DNA from: Chthoniobacteraceae bacterium
GTDB taxonomy: Bacteria; Verrucomicrobiota; Verrucomicrobiia; Chthoniobacterales; Chthoniobacteraceae
Length of the DNA: 32,691 nt
Assembly (NCBI GenBank): GCA_947476255.1
Contig: CANJPY010000055.1
Location: 1 to 32,691 of the forward strand
Reading direction: 5' to 3'
The notes below the pieces were generated by a model that was given only the letters and a program-made list of their open reading frames with translations, was not told the origin of the DNA and ran no database searches. The position numbers and the translations under genes are program-made. Below are positions 16,239 to 25,304 of the stretch, piece after piece (within the stretch, counting starts at the first letter, position 1; each line of letters begins with the position of its first letter).

Positions 16239-16774
16239 ACACCCGCGTGCAACAAGCATCAGACCACCGCGCCGGCCCCGGAGAGCCACTGTTTTATCGC
16301 AAGGGTACGAATTTTACGAATTTCCAGTGCCCCTTTGGATGTCGGCGTGACGCAGGAACCGACTTGCCGCAGGGATACCACTCGTGGAGCTAATCAGGCT
16401 ACCATCCTCCTTCCCAGCCGTTCCCTACAGAAACAACAGGCTCCGCGAGAATCATCACAGGAGCCGTAAACATGAACCCGACCAGATTACCGCTCAGTTG
16501 CCATTTAAAAGGCTGCTGCACGACTTCACGAATCGTCTGATGACACCGGCACCGCTTCTGCTTGTAAAAACTAAAAGTCGAACACTCAGGGGGCAAACTT
16601 GAAAACACGAAAACCATCACTCACCTCACACAGCTCACGCCGTTTTCGGGTCACAGCAGTGTGCCAAGATCTTTAGCGCGTCTCCTCAGACTCCTCTTCC
16701 TTATTTTAAGAAAAGCGTACGAGAGAAGTGGGCAACGGACTCCCTCCACGGATAGGAATATTGATAACCTAGAC
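16239..16774. other. Intergenic region without a recognisable gene
   Basis: Short open frames occur on both strands but none has family motifs or a plausible leader. The longest on the minus strand (16399-16620) ends in a hydrophobic patch around LVGFMFTAPVMILAEP that might be a membrane-protein scrap; this is too weak to call. The stretch lies downstream of both flanking genes (convergent ends), and no hairpin with a T-run is visible. Confidence 0.4.
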
Positions 16775-19408
16775 CTACTTGTTGGAAGCCTGAGCTTGAG
16801 AAGGCGAGCTTTTGCCGTCCAATACCTGAAGCTCGTGAATAGACCAAAACGTGCCCTGCGCGGAATCAGTTTGGGTGATGCGAAGTGCCTTGGCCTTCAC
16901 CGGCGCAAACGCAATAGCCGTCACCCCGCGCTCCCCTTTTCCCGAGGCGACCGTCTGCTTCCAAGTCTGCCCGTCATCCGAAACTTCCACCTTGTAGCCG
17001 CGCGGATAATCCCCTGCCGATACCCCTTCATCGAGCACCAGTCCCGAGACAAGCTCTTCTTTGGGGAACTCAACAGCGACCCACATTCCAGGCACCTGTG
17101 CTGTTTTAGTATCGTAGCGTGTCGAAAGGTCGTTATCCACAGCCTTGGACAAGGCACCCGTGTTGTGGCTGGCGCTCAACTTCCATTCCTGCCGCCGCTG
17201 CAACACCGTTGGACCAAACTCCGAGAGTTCCGGAATCGTGAAAGGGGTGGAGCGGTCTTTTAATTGGACTCGCAATGCCGCGACTTCCTTGGGTGAAACC
17301 GTGTCGCCCTTGTTTCCAAAACTGTTTCGCACATAGGACGATACGGCAGCAATCCACTGGTCGTTATTGCTTTCCATTGAGACCATTTGGGCGTCGTACA
17401 CCTTTCCATCAATGGGCCCCGCCAACCCGCGCAGAAGCACAGCAACCAAGGCGTTCTTGGAACCTGTCACGGTGCGAGAGGCCGCGAGAGGCGGCGCCAG
17501 AGTGACCCCCGGTCTGCCATCCACGAGCGTTCCCCGACCATCCGCACCGTGGCAGGTGAAGCAGAGTTCGTTGAAGATTTCATTGCCTTTGGTGAGCAGG
17601 CTTTTTTGTTCGTTGCTGAACTCTTTGCCCCAAGTACGCTTGGGCGCAAGCATTTCCATGGCTGTGTCCCGTAGTGCGACATGCCCCGTGGCCCCCATCA
17701 TGCACCCCTGCAGAATAGGCTTCGCCTCGTTCGGATTGAGCAACCGCGCACTGCACATTGCCTGCAGCGAAACCGAAGCGTCCTTGTCTTTTACCATCGC
17801 TAGAATGGCCTGAAACAAGGAGGCGTCGCCCGCCTTGAAGAGCGTCTCACTGACGCGAATCGCGGCCGCGCGTACATGCGCATCCGCATCCTTCATTGCG
17901 CCCCGCACCATGGCTGCGTCCACACTCCCCAACCCCTCCAGAGTCCAAAGCGCATGAATGCGGGCGAGCGGATTCTTGGACTCCGTGGCAAGTTTGCTTA
18001 GAGCAGGAAGCACCGACTTGTCCTGGCGAAGCACCAGCAGTTTCTGAGCGGTATCGCGCCACCAACCATTGGGATGCTCCAAGGTCGCGGAAAGTTCCCC
18101 TGCCGAGGCTTCGTTCAAGCGTGGTTGCGGACCGGGCTTGAAGTCGTCATGCACCAGGCGCCAGATCCTTCCCATGCTCACCTGTTTGTCCAAGTCATAC
18201 TGCTGGACAACTTTTCGCAGGTAACTCCCCTCCTTCACCCAGTTTCCCTCCTGAATGATTCCACGGTACATGTCCACGAGGTACAGCGTGCCGTCGGGCG
18301 CCGTATTCATGTTCACAACGCGCGAAAGCGGGTCTGTGGAGCGGATAAATTCAGACTTGTCGTAAACGTTCGTGAGTGTCGTCACACCATCCGTCACGTC
18401 CACTTTGCTGCGGCGCACCAAACGGCCCACGGGTTCGGAAAACAACAAATCGCCTCGCAAATCCGCTGGCAGCCGATCTCCACGGAACACCTCCGCGCCG
18501 CATGTCGCCGTAAAATGGTTGAGCGTCTTGTCTTCAGGGCGAAACCGCTTCTCACCTCCCTGAACGTCGGCGAGCCCCACAAGGGGCCAGACCTGAGCGT
18601 AGTCCTCGGAAAACTGTTTTTTCAAGTTCACCCCGGTGTAGAGGATGTGTGTCTGAAAATTCAGCGGGCCCCTTTCACCACCGGCATTCACGATCCAAGG
18701 CTTGCCGTAATCATCCTGAGTGAGCCCCCACTGCCCGCCATTGGCCGCGATCGGCTCCTTCAAAGGCGCCGCGCCCGGCTGCCAGCGCAGACGCCAGTTG
18801 TTGTACGTCATGTACAGCCAGTTATCGATCCCCCAGATCAAACCGCTCTGTTGGTGCTCGAGGTTTCCGCCGCGGGGCCCGCCCGCGAACCAAAGCGTCT
18901 TTTTATCCGCAACCCCCTTCCCTGTGGTGTCTTCGTAGAGGTAAATATCCTGCGTGTCCGTCTCATTGACCAGCAACTGGCCGGGCCCCAAGGGGAGAAT
19001 CATCCTCGGCAGCACAAGGTTGTCGATAAACACAGTGTGTTTGTCCAATTGGCCGTCCCCTTTGCTCGACCAATGCAGGGAAACGCGGCTGTTGGCGGCG
19101 TGTTCATTGCTCCCGTCCACGTCCTGCATGTAGGAGCGCATTTCCGCGACAAACATCCGTCCATTCCCATCAAACACCGCCGTCACGGGCTCCCTGATGT
19201 CAGGTTCCGCAAGCACCACCTCCAAGTGGTAACCCTTTGGCAGCTGGAATGTTTTCAGAGTCTCTGCAGGGCTGAGTCCCACAATCGCCTTCTGCTTGGG
19301 AAAAGCATCAGACGCGGGTGCCGTCGCCGTTGCGGGTTCAGCAGCGTTGAGAGCGCCCAAAACGGACGGAAGAAGAGAGGCCAAAAGAACGGTTTTCTGA
19401 AGGTTCAT
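16775..19408 (-). CDS. Secreted PVC-type propeller/HEAT/cytochrome c protein with discoidin-like C-terminus
   Basis: An 877-residue protein from the internal ATG at 19408, chosen because MNLQKTVLLASLLPSVLG is a clear signal peptide; an ATG 17 codons upstream would bury it. Domains in order: a membrane-bound-dehydrogenase-type beta-propeller (about 45-420; GRMFVAEMRSYMQDVDG, WGIDNWLYMTYNNW, DGTLYLVDMYRGIIQEG); HEAT-like helices (about 445-575; NPLARIHALWTLEGL, DAHVRAAAIRVS); a single-haem cytochrome c domain with CFTCH (616-620) and a methionine ligand candidate in DAQMVSM; and an F5/8 type C (discoidin) fold (about 740-865; YDTKTAQVPGMWVAVEF, YKVEVSDDGQTWK). This architecture is characteristic of Planctomycetes and Verrucomicrobia. 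It is thought to oxidise carbohydrate-type substrates in the periplasm and pass electrons through the haem; the substrate is unknown. Confidence 0.93.
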   Translation of the reverse strand: MNLQKTVLLASLLPSVLGALNAAEPATATAPASDAFPKQKAIVGLSPAETLKTFQLPKGYHLEVVLAEPDIREPVTAVFDGNGRMFVAEMRSYMQDVDGSNEHAANSRVSLHWSSKGDGQLDKHTVFIDNLVLPRMILPLGPGQLLVNETDTQDIYLYEDTTGKGVADKKTLWFAGGPRGGNLEHQQSGLIWGIDNWLYMTYNNWRLRWQPGAAPLKEPIAANGGQWGLTQDDYGKPWIVNAGGERGPLNFQTHILYTGVNLKKQFSEDYAQVWPLVGLADVQGGEKRFRPEDKTLNHFTATCGAEVFRGDRLPADLRGDLLFSEPVGRLVRRSKVDVTDGVTTLTNVYDKSEFIRSTDPLSRVVNMNTAPDGTLYLVDMYRGIIQEGNWVKEGSYLRKVVQQYDLDKQVSMGRIWRLVHDDFKPGPQPRLNEASAGELSATLEHPNGWWRDTAQKLLVLRQDKSVLPALSKLATESKNPLARIHALWTLEGLGSVDAAMVRGAMKDADAHVRAAAIRVSETLFKAGDASLFQAILAMVKDKDASVSLQAMCSARLLNPNEAKPILQGCMMGATGHVALRDTAMEMLAPKRTWGKEFSNEQKSLLTKGNEIFNELCFTCHGADGRGTLVDGRPGVTLAPPLAASRTVTGSKNALVAVLLRGLAGPIDGKVYDAQMVSMESNNDQWIAAVSSYVRNSFGNKGDTVSPKEVAALRVQLKDRSTPFTIPELSEFGPTVLQRRQEWKLSASHNTGALSKAVDNDLSTRYDTKTAQVPGMWVAVEFPKEELVSGLVLDEGVSAGDYPRGYKVEVSDDGQTWKQTVASGKGERGVTAIAFAPVKAKALRITQTDSAQGTFWSIHELQVLDGKSSPSQAQASNK

Positions 19409-19660
19409 AGAATTTTCGTAAAACTGTCTGCGCAGCAATGAAACCGGGGTGCAGGCCAAAGGGTTCCATGCACAACCCAGATACCGCAGGAAGCGTTAGC
19501 CCCAAAGCTGCGAGGGCGCGCACTACTGTCAAAACCACCCCCAACAAAAAGCGTTCCAAGCACTTGCTGAAATACTTTCAAAACAGCATCATCGAACAGT
19601 CCAAGGCCCTTCTTCCGACAAAGCGCACGCCCTGAGTGAAGCCAATCGCCCCCTCCCGCC

Positions 19661-21238
19661 TTACTTCGCGGGAACCGTCGCTGGATCCTTGGGTTTGGTG
19701 GTCATTTCAAAGTCATCCGTTCTGAAGGGGGTCAACGGCAAGCCTTCCAGACTGGTGATGTTACAGCGCGGATTGTTTGCCCATGCGTAGCGCACGGCGA
19801 TGGGCTTGGCCACGTCCTCGCACGTCAGTTCGACTTTATCTTTACCCAGTACCCGCCCCTTGGCCCAGTGCCAGACCTTGTCCTCACCACACACGCTAAA
19901 GCCGAGTGCCTCTTCGACGTCAAAAGGGCGCAGGCCACTGCCAAAACAATCAATCGTGACGGTGGCCTTGCTTCCCTGAAACTCAACCGCCTTCAATTCG
20001 GGGCTCCGATAGGAAATTTTGATTCCATAATCCTTCGCTAAAGCCCAGCGAACCAACCGCGAAGCCACGTCGTGCTTGTTTTTGGGGTGAATGTCCTTCC
20101 CTTCCCCGAGATCGATAATCACGGCTTGTCCGGTATTCGGAAGCGCCAGCGTCTTTGTCTGTGCTTCGCGCAGTTCGGCCCAGTTACTTTCACCGGGACT
20201 GGTGTCTTCCTTCATAAAATCCGCCAACTGCACCCAGTAAAAGGGCAGGTCTGGATTGTTCCACTCCTTGCGCCATTCCTGAATCAGAAATGGAAACAGT
20301 TGCCCGTATTCCCACGCGCGTGACGCGTTGGTCTCGCCCTGATACCAGATCACGCCTTTGACTCCGTAACCAAGCGTGGGATAAACTACGGCATTAAATA
20401 TATTTCCGGGACGGGCGTTGCCTTTGAGCCAGGAATCGGGCGACCGGGGCTCCCTCGGAAGGGGCTTTCCCTCGGCCTTGGCCTTTTCCACAAGCTCCTT
20501 GTGCTTCACCATGGCCTCGGCAAAGTCGCTCCGCGCTTTTTCCGACGAATTGAGAGCCTCTGATTTCAGGGTGTTCTCCATCAAGGTGGCGAAACGGGGG
20601 TCCTTCTCGAGGGACTGGCGGCGCACCCAAGCCTCAGCAGCGGAGCCACCCCAGGAATTGTGGATCAAACCCACTGGAACCCCCACAATTTGATGAATAT
20701 AGCGACCAAAGAGATACCCGACTGCGCTGAATCGCAGGGCCGAATCGGCAGTCGCCTGCACCCACTGTCCTTTAAAGTCCGTTTGCAACTCCTGCGACCC
20801 TGCATTGGGCACCGTAATCAGGCGGAATGTGCTGGATTTGGCGGTGAGAGCTTCGAGGTCGCCGTTCCAGTCACCTCCGAGAGACATCTGCATGTTCGAC
20901 TGCCCCGAACACATCCAAACCTCTCCGATCAAGACGTCTTGAACTTCCCTGCTCTCGGTGGGGCTGGAAATTTTGAGAACCTGGGGTTCAGCACTCGCTG
21001 GGAGACCATCCAACTTGAGGGTCCACTTGCCCTCCTTGTCTGCTTCCGCCGTCTTGATTTGCCCGGAGAAACTCACTGTGATTTTTGTTCCGGGCGTGTC
21101 CCACCCCCAGATAGGATTGCTCTGCTTTTGCTGCAGAACCATGTGGTCCCCGATAATGGCGGGGAGTTTAAGCTCAGCCTGGGAGGAACTGAAGGCCAGT
21201 AGTCCGCTCAGAAGCAGGAAACGAGAATGGGATTTCAT
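19661..21238 (-). CDS. Secreted sialate O-acetylesterase-like protein (short form)
   Basis: A 525-residue protein from the ATG at 21238, chosen because MKSHSRFLLLSGLLAFSSSQA is a good signal peptide; an upstream ATG adds 25 residues that would hide it. It has the same core as the 13041 gene: ELKLPAIIGDHMVLQQ beta domain, nucleophile block CSGQSNM (110-116), FGRYIHQIVGVPVGLIHNSW, block III VIWYQGETNAS, and the catalytic GKDIHPKNKHDVASRL near the C-terminus. The jelly-roll insertion of the longer protein is absent, so the two are distinct paralogues, not a recent duplication. It probably deacetylates glycans outside the cytoplasm. It is oriented with its neighbours, but gaps of 96 and about 420 bases on the flanks make a single operon uncertain. 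Confidence 0.93.
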   Translation of the reverse strand: MKSHSRFLLLSGLLAFSSSQAELKLPAIIGDHMVLQQKQSNPIWGWDTPGTKITVSFSGQIKTAEADKEGKWTLKLDGLPASAEPQVLKISSPTESREVQDVLIGEVWMCSGQSNMQMSLGGDWNGDLEALTAKSSTFRLITVPNAGSQELQTDFKGQWVQATADSALRFSAVGYLFGRYIHQIVGVPVGLIHNSWGGSAAEAWVRRQSLEKDPRFATLMENTLKSEALNSSEKARSDFAEAMVKHKELVEKAKAEGKPLPREPRSPDSWLKGNARPGNIFNAVVYPTLGYGVKGVIWYQGETNASRAWEYGQLFPFLIQEWRKEWNNPDLPFYWVQLADFMKEDTSPGESNWAELREAQTKTLALPNTGQAVIIDLGEGKDIHPKNKHDVASRLVRWALAKDYGIKISYRSPELKAVEFQGSKATVTIDCFGSGLRPFDVEEALGFSVCGEDKVWHWAKGRVLGKDKVELTCEDVAKPIAVRYAWANNPRCNITSLEGLPLTPFRTDDFEMTTKPKDPATVPAK

Positions 21239-21334
21239 GTTTTTTGAAGTTTTGGAGAGAAACGCGACTGCGGGAGCAATGCAGGGAAGAACACCCACTC
21301 CCCGGTTTTTCATTAGCCTGCCATTTCAAACAAC

Positions 21335-22015
21335 TCACTCCTGCACTTTGACACGCCGGCGAATTGCCAAGATAAGCGCGCTGAAAACCCCCAGAGCCAC
21401 CATGCTCAGAGAGACCTGCGCAATGGCTTTGGACAGGGACTCTTTTGCCATGCTGCTTCCCGCCAGCGCGACGGGAATATTGCTGGGCAGATAGCCCAAA
21501 AACGTCCCCAGCAAAAACGTGGCATGCCGGGTCTTGAGCACCCCGAGCAGCACATTTGGGACGATCCCGGGAACAGGCATCTGTCTTGCGACAAAGATCG
21601 TACCGATACTGGGCGCCACAAGAATCTTCCGCAGTGTCTGGCTATTGGCAAGTTTCCGCTCCACCCATTCCTTGGGCCCCCACAAGCGTGTGAGCAAAAA
21701 GGTGCCGTAGGCACCCAAAACCCCAGCGAATTGCGACGCTAGAAAACCCTCCACAAAGCCGAAAAGCACACCTCCCAACCCACATAAAGCCAGACGCGGA
21801 ACACCAAGAGCAATCCCCACGATGCTCCCAAAAACAAATACGGCGTGCGCTTTCCACCCCAATTCGTCCACTCGCGCCTTCAAACTCTGCGCTTCCTCCA
21901 GCCAGTGCCTGAGCGGAGTAAAATGCAGTGCCGCCACAAGCCCAACGACGACAAGCACCAAAAGCAACAGTCTTCCCGTCTCTTTTTGAAAGCCCTTATT
22001 TTCCTCTGCCAGCAT
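21335..22015 (-). CDS. TVP38/TMEM64 family inner-membrane protein
   Basis: This 226-residue protein has about five to six hydrophobic segments: LLLLVLVVVGLVAAL (about 17-31), HAVFVFGSIVGIALG (about 57-71), the segment around CGLGGVLFGFVEGFLASQFAG with the glycine-rich VTT/SNARE-assoc core, NVLLGVLKTRHATFLLGTFLGYLPSN, and a C-terminal ALGVFSALILAI. The FVARQMPVPGIVPNVLLG block (142-159) matches the conserved 'R..P..P....N...G' signature of the VTT domain. This DedA-related superfamily includes flippase-like lipid scramblases in eukaryotes; bacterial members are linked to membrane lipid homeostasis. A single-protein function cannot be assigned. It shares strand with neighbours and ends about 97 bases before the esterase start. 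Confidence 0.88.
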   Translation of the reverse strand: MLAEENKGFQKETGRLLLLVLVVVGLVAALHFTPLRHWLEEAQSLKARVDELGWKAHAVFVFGSIVGIALGVPRLALCGLGGVLFGFVEGFLASQFAGVLGAYGTFLLTRLWGPKEWVERKLANSQTLRKILVAPSIGTIFVARQMPVPGIVPNVLLGVLKTRHATFLLGTFLGYLPSNIPVALAGSSMAKESLSKAIAQVSLSMVALGVFSALILAIRRRVKVQE

Positions 22016-22185
22016 TCGGGAACCCTAACGGAAAAACAAATCCGTGTCCCAAAGCAAAATCATAGCCTTTCTTACAGGGCATCTGAACGTCCCGAGAACA
22101 TTCGATACCAAAGCCAGTGCAAGGTTAGCAGCACCCCGCCCTCTTGCCTTGTTTCGCGGAACTCGGAAAAAGACCTTGTTCCACC

Positions 22186-23631
22186 CTACCTCTGCGGAAG
22201 CTTCTCGTCCTTGATTTCACGGATGCGCGCAACCGCTTCATTCACCATCTTCTCTCCAGTATCAGGCGCCACAAAACTGCATTCCGTTGCTCCGTAGCCC
22301 CCCTCCTTCACCGCCTTGACCGTGGGCACGTACACCAAAAACGGCGTGCCTTTTCCGTGATAGGCCACGCCAAGAATAAACGTATTGGGGATGGGCGAAC
22401 GGGCCGAAAGATCGAGTTGATGCTGGATAAAAGGCTCCCCCGGGATCGTCACAAGTGCAAGGTTCTGGTTGATGACCACCGTGAGCATCCCAGTCTCTGT
22501 GGTGCGCGGTTGGCTGCGGTTCTGAACCTCCAAAAGGCTTTCCCTAAACGCAAGAGACGGCACGCTGCCAGCGGGCGGTCTGGGGATACTTGCGGCCACT
22601 CGCAGAGCACCTTTGCCCAGAGAAATCCCCGCCTGTTTCACGATGTTAAAGCGGTTTTCGCCGCGGAGGTTGTGAAGATCGTATGGATCTAGATCCCCCT
22701 GGGCCCCCTGCAAAAACATCCCCATGCAGTCGGGGCCGAGTTCCTGCTCCACGTAGTCCACCATTGCCCCCGGAAAATCCCGCGAGAGCACCTCCGCGGA
22801 CATGAGCGCCACGGGATGGCACGCATACAGGACCGCAAACGCCCTCGGTTTCCCAGAAAGGTCTTCCACGCGGAGGACCCCCACCGTGGGATCCACAGGA
22901 GACGTGGGCCGCCGCTCCGGATTCTCCCACAAGGGCGTCACCCGGCCGTCTGCCCCGACGAGGCGCCTGTTGTGGGCCATGTACGCACTCTCAAACGGGC
23001 CTTTGCCCGACACAACTCTCGCGGGAAAAAGACTCTTCATCGCCTGTCCGATCGCCTCGATAATCTTTTCTTCTGTGGCCGCATACCAGGGGTCCGAAGA
23101 CAAACCGGGCCAGTCGACGGTTTCAGCGGGCGCCCTGCCAGTCCGGGTCCAGTCCGGGAGTTTTGGAGGGCGGATCATCAACCCCCTCGGGCTGAAGCTT
23201 GAATGAGTATGTGTGGCACTCAAGACCACCTGACTGACTCCCCACTTGCGCTTCGCTTCCTCGACCACCTTTGCAGAGGCAAAAACGAGCATGTCCACGG
23301 AGACGATCGCCACGGAGGACTTCCCATCCTTGAGCACCAACACGCGGGCCTCCACATGATCCCGAATAGCAAGGGGTTGCGAATACTCGTTGAGAATGGT
23401 TTCCTCCCCAGGCGTGATGTCGACTTTGGCAGTGCCCGCCCAGAATGCGCCGGCATCAGGCGTATTGGCTCCAGCGGCGACGCTGCAAAAAGAGGCAAGC
23501 ACGCAAAGCAAACCCACAGTGACGCGTTTTTTCGTTGGAACTCGCCCCTTCCTGAGGACTCCTGCGCGCTGCTCTTGGATTGGAACAAAGAGGATTCGAC
23601 CGAGATCGAAGGTGTAAAACCAGCTTTTCAT
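22186..23631 (-). CDS. Neutral/alkaline ceramidase-like secreted hydrolase
   Basis: This 481-residue protein has the N-terminal domain of neutral (non-lysosomal) ceramidase-like proteins: GTAKVDITPGE (67-77), VEARVLVLKDGKSSVAIVSV (93-112), then SATHTHSS (138-145), whose two histidines are expected zinc ligands. VLYACHPVALMSAEVLSRDF (about 274-293) supplies a further His, and MFLQGAQGDLDPYD follows. True ceramidases cleave the amide bond of ceramide. The bacterial relatives common in PVC genomes lack the C-terminal Ig-like domain, as here, and their substrates are mostly untested. A hydrophobic stretch at 38-54 (TVGLLCVLASFCSVAAG) is the signal peptide or anchor, leaving an unusually long N-terminus. 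No better start codon lies between 23631 and the signal, so the start is uncertain. Confidence 0.88.
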   Translation of the reverse strand: MKSWFYTFDLGRILFVPIQEQRAGVLRKGRVPTKKRVTVGLLCVLASFCSVAAGANTPDAGAFWAGTAKVDITPGEETILNEYSQPLAIRDHVEARVLVLKDGKSSVAIVSVDMLVFASAKVVEEAKRKWGVSQVVLSATHTHSSFSPRGLMIRPPKLPDWTRTGRAPAETVDWPGLSSDPWYAATEEKIIEAIGQAMKSLFPARVVSGKGPFESAYMAHNRRLVGADGRVTPLWENPERRPTSPVDPTVGVLRVEDLSGKPRAFAVLYACHPVALMSAEVLSRDFPGAMVDYVEQELGPDCMGMFLQGAQGDLDPYDLHNLRGENRFNIVKQAGISLGKGALRVAASIPRPPAGSVPSLAFRESLLEVQNRSQPRTTETGMLTVVINQNLALVTIPGEPFIQHQLDLSARSPIPNTFILGVAYHGKGTPFLVYVPTVKAVKEGGYGATECSFVAPDTGEKMVNEAVARIREIKDEKLPQR

Positions 23632-23717
23632 GTAGGGTATGTTTGAGGGAGCAAGAACAGCGAAAAACAGCTGGGAAATGGGGATTACTCGCGGAGCCGT
23701 TACGCAATGCGTGGGAA

Positions 23718-25304
23718 TTACCGTGGCGCCTCAAGTCCGATGGCTTCCCGGAATTTGGAGAGAGATTCCGCCTCCCTGCCCATGGCGGCATAAAGCTGGC
23801 CATAGGCGCGCAAAAGTTTGATCCTCCATATGGGCGCCAGCGAGTCCGTCACTTCAAACTCGTTGAGAACACCCAGAGCCTCCTCAAGTTTCACTTGGTC
23901 GATGAGCAGGCGCGCGATGGCAATGGTGGAGTTGATGGGAAGCCAGCCATTTGACTTTGGCCCCGTTTTTTTAAGGACCTCCCTGTGCGCTTCCAACGCC
24001 TTTGCCTCGTCCTTCAAATTGGAAACGTAGTTGTCGGCGAGGCCGACCCACGCAAGCAGTGCACCATCCCCATTGGAAATGGACAGCGCCTTCTTAAACT
24101 CGATTTCAGCCTGAGCGCCGTTCTTCAAGGCATAGTAGGCGTTGCCGCGCAGCCTGAAAGCCTCGTTGGCCTGGTTGGGTGAGGCCTCCGCCCATGCGGC
24201 AAAATCCTCGGAACCATAATTTTCAACAAGCTCCTTCCATTTTCTTTGCTGGGCCAGTTCGCGCATCAGACTGACAATGGAGGCCGGTTCGGAGGCATAA
24301 GCTCGGTACTTTTCCGCCACACTGGCCGCTTGTGCATCTCCGTGATGAAAAAAGAACCGGTTGCGCAGCGTGAGCGCAGCACCCGCCGGGAGGGTATAGT
24401 CGCCGGAATGGGAGGCGCAGGCCGGGCAATTCGTCCCGGCAGGTTTGCATACAAGGGTTTTATGATCGCTGTAATTCCCCTTGAAATGATCCGTCCCAAA
24501 CCGGTTCGCCGTCATGAGCCCGTACGTTCTCGCATGCCAGTGGGTGGGAAAACGAAGATTTGACGGGTGATCAAACAGGGCAATCCCAATGGGACGCCCG
24601 GTTGTGTCGGGGCCCGAATAATCCACCCATTCCGCACGTTTGCCCCAGGCCTCCGCATTGCGGTCGCCGCGACTGTTCACAAGGGTGCCGTTGAACTTGT
24701 TTCCCTTTTCGTCCTCCACCTTCATGGTGCCAGCCACCCTTGCCAGCAAACCACCATCCCGCTTGTCGCCAAACACTACGGGGCCGTTGGAAGCCTGGAA
24801 CTCCACGTCGAAGTCCAGCAGCACTTCCCTTTTTTCAAGCGGGGTAAAACACAAGCGCACCTTTTCGCGCAACACCAACTCCCCGTTCCCTAGCCACTGG
24901 TTCCAAAGCACCACTTCGCCGGTTTCCCCGGAACGCATGCTCTCAATCCGCTCAAGCTTGATTTCCACGGTATGTCCCGCCAGAGCTTTCCCTGGCGCCC
25001 ACCAAAAATTGAAGCCGTTGATGTCGCTGTGCGCAAACCGGATGGACCGGTGCCAGGGATGGTCCTGCTCTTCGCCGGCAACCCCGGGTAACATGGGAAA
25101 GTTACGGGTGATGTTTTCTCCCGTGGGGCCGGTCACCGGATAGAGATAAGGAGCAACCCACTCCTTATGGCGCCATTCCGTGAACAGTTCTCCGTTAATT
25201 TCCACTCGAATACGGTCGCTCAGTTCGGAAACTGTGACCGCCGCAGACAAAGCAGATTGCAAAACCAGACCGATGACAAAGGCCAACCGTAATGGGGAGT
25301 TCAT
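23718..25304 (-). CDS. Secreted DUF6807 (PmoA-like) protein with TPR-like C-terminal half
   Basis: A 528-residue protein from the ATG at 25304, where MNSPLRLAFVIGLVLQSALS is a signal peptide preceded by CCCC; an ATG 18 codons upstream is less likely. The first 330 residues show the PmoA/DUF6807 pattern: WVAPYLYPVTGPTGENITRN, the DHPWHRSIRFAHSDINGFNF block, and later FDHPSNLRFPTHWHARTYGL. The His-rich blocks could bind metal. A C-terminal half (about 345-525) has repeated helical pairs with TPR character (NEAFRLRGNAYYALKNGAQA, GALLAWVGLADNYVSNLKDE), ending in AMGREAESLSKFREAIGLEA. DUF6807 proteins are abundant in sugar-utilisation loci of PVC bacteria; their reaction is not established. A DUF6807-TPR fusion suggests assembly with partner proteins. 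Confidence 0.85.
   Translation of the reverse strand: MNSPLRLAFVIGLVLQSALSAAVTVSELSDRIRVEINGELFTEWRHKEWVAPYLYPVTGPTGENITRNFPMLPGVAGEEQDHPWHRSIRFAHSDINGFNFWWAPGKALAGHTVEIKLERIESMRSGETGEVVLWNQWLGNGELVLREKVRLCFTPLEKREVLLDFDVEFQASNGPVVFGDKRDGGLLARVAGTMKVEDEKGNKFNGTLVNSRGDRNAEAWGKRAEWVDYSGPDTTGRPIGIALFDHPSNLRFPTHWHARTYGLMTANRFGTDHFKGNYSDHKTLVCKPAGTNCPACASHSGDYTLPAGAALTLRNRFFFHHGDAQAASVAEKYRAYASEPASIVSLMRELAQQRKWKELVENYGSEDFAAWAEASPNQANEAFRLRGNAYYALKNGAQAEIEFKKALSISNGDGALLAWVGLADNYVSNLKDEAKALEAHREVLKKTGPKSNGWLPINSTIAIARLLIDQVKLEEALGVLNEFEVTDSLAPIWRIKLLRAYGQLYAAMGREAESLSKFREAIGLEAPR

Noticed and set aside
16399..16620. Minus-strand 73-codon frame with a hydrophobic C-terminus
   Set aside because: The single hydrophobic patch is not enough to name or support a gene.
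18074..19441. 455-codon plus-strand frame opposite the PVC cytochrome gene
   Set aside because: It mirrors the minus-strand gene and reads as low-complexity H/V/R-rich sequence with no recognisable domain.
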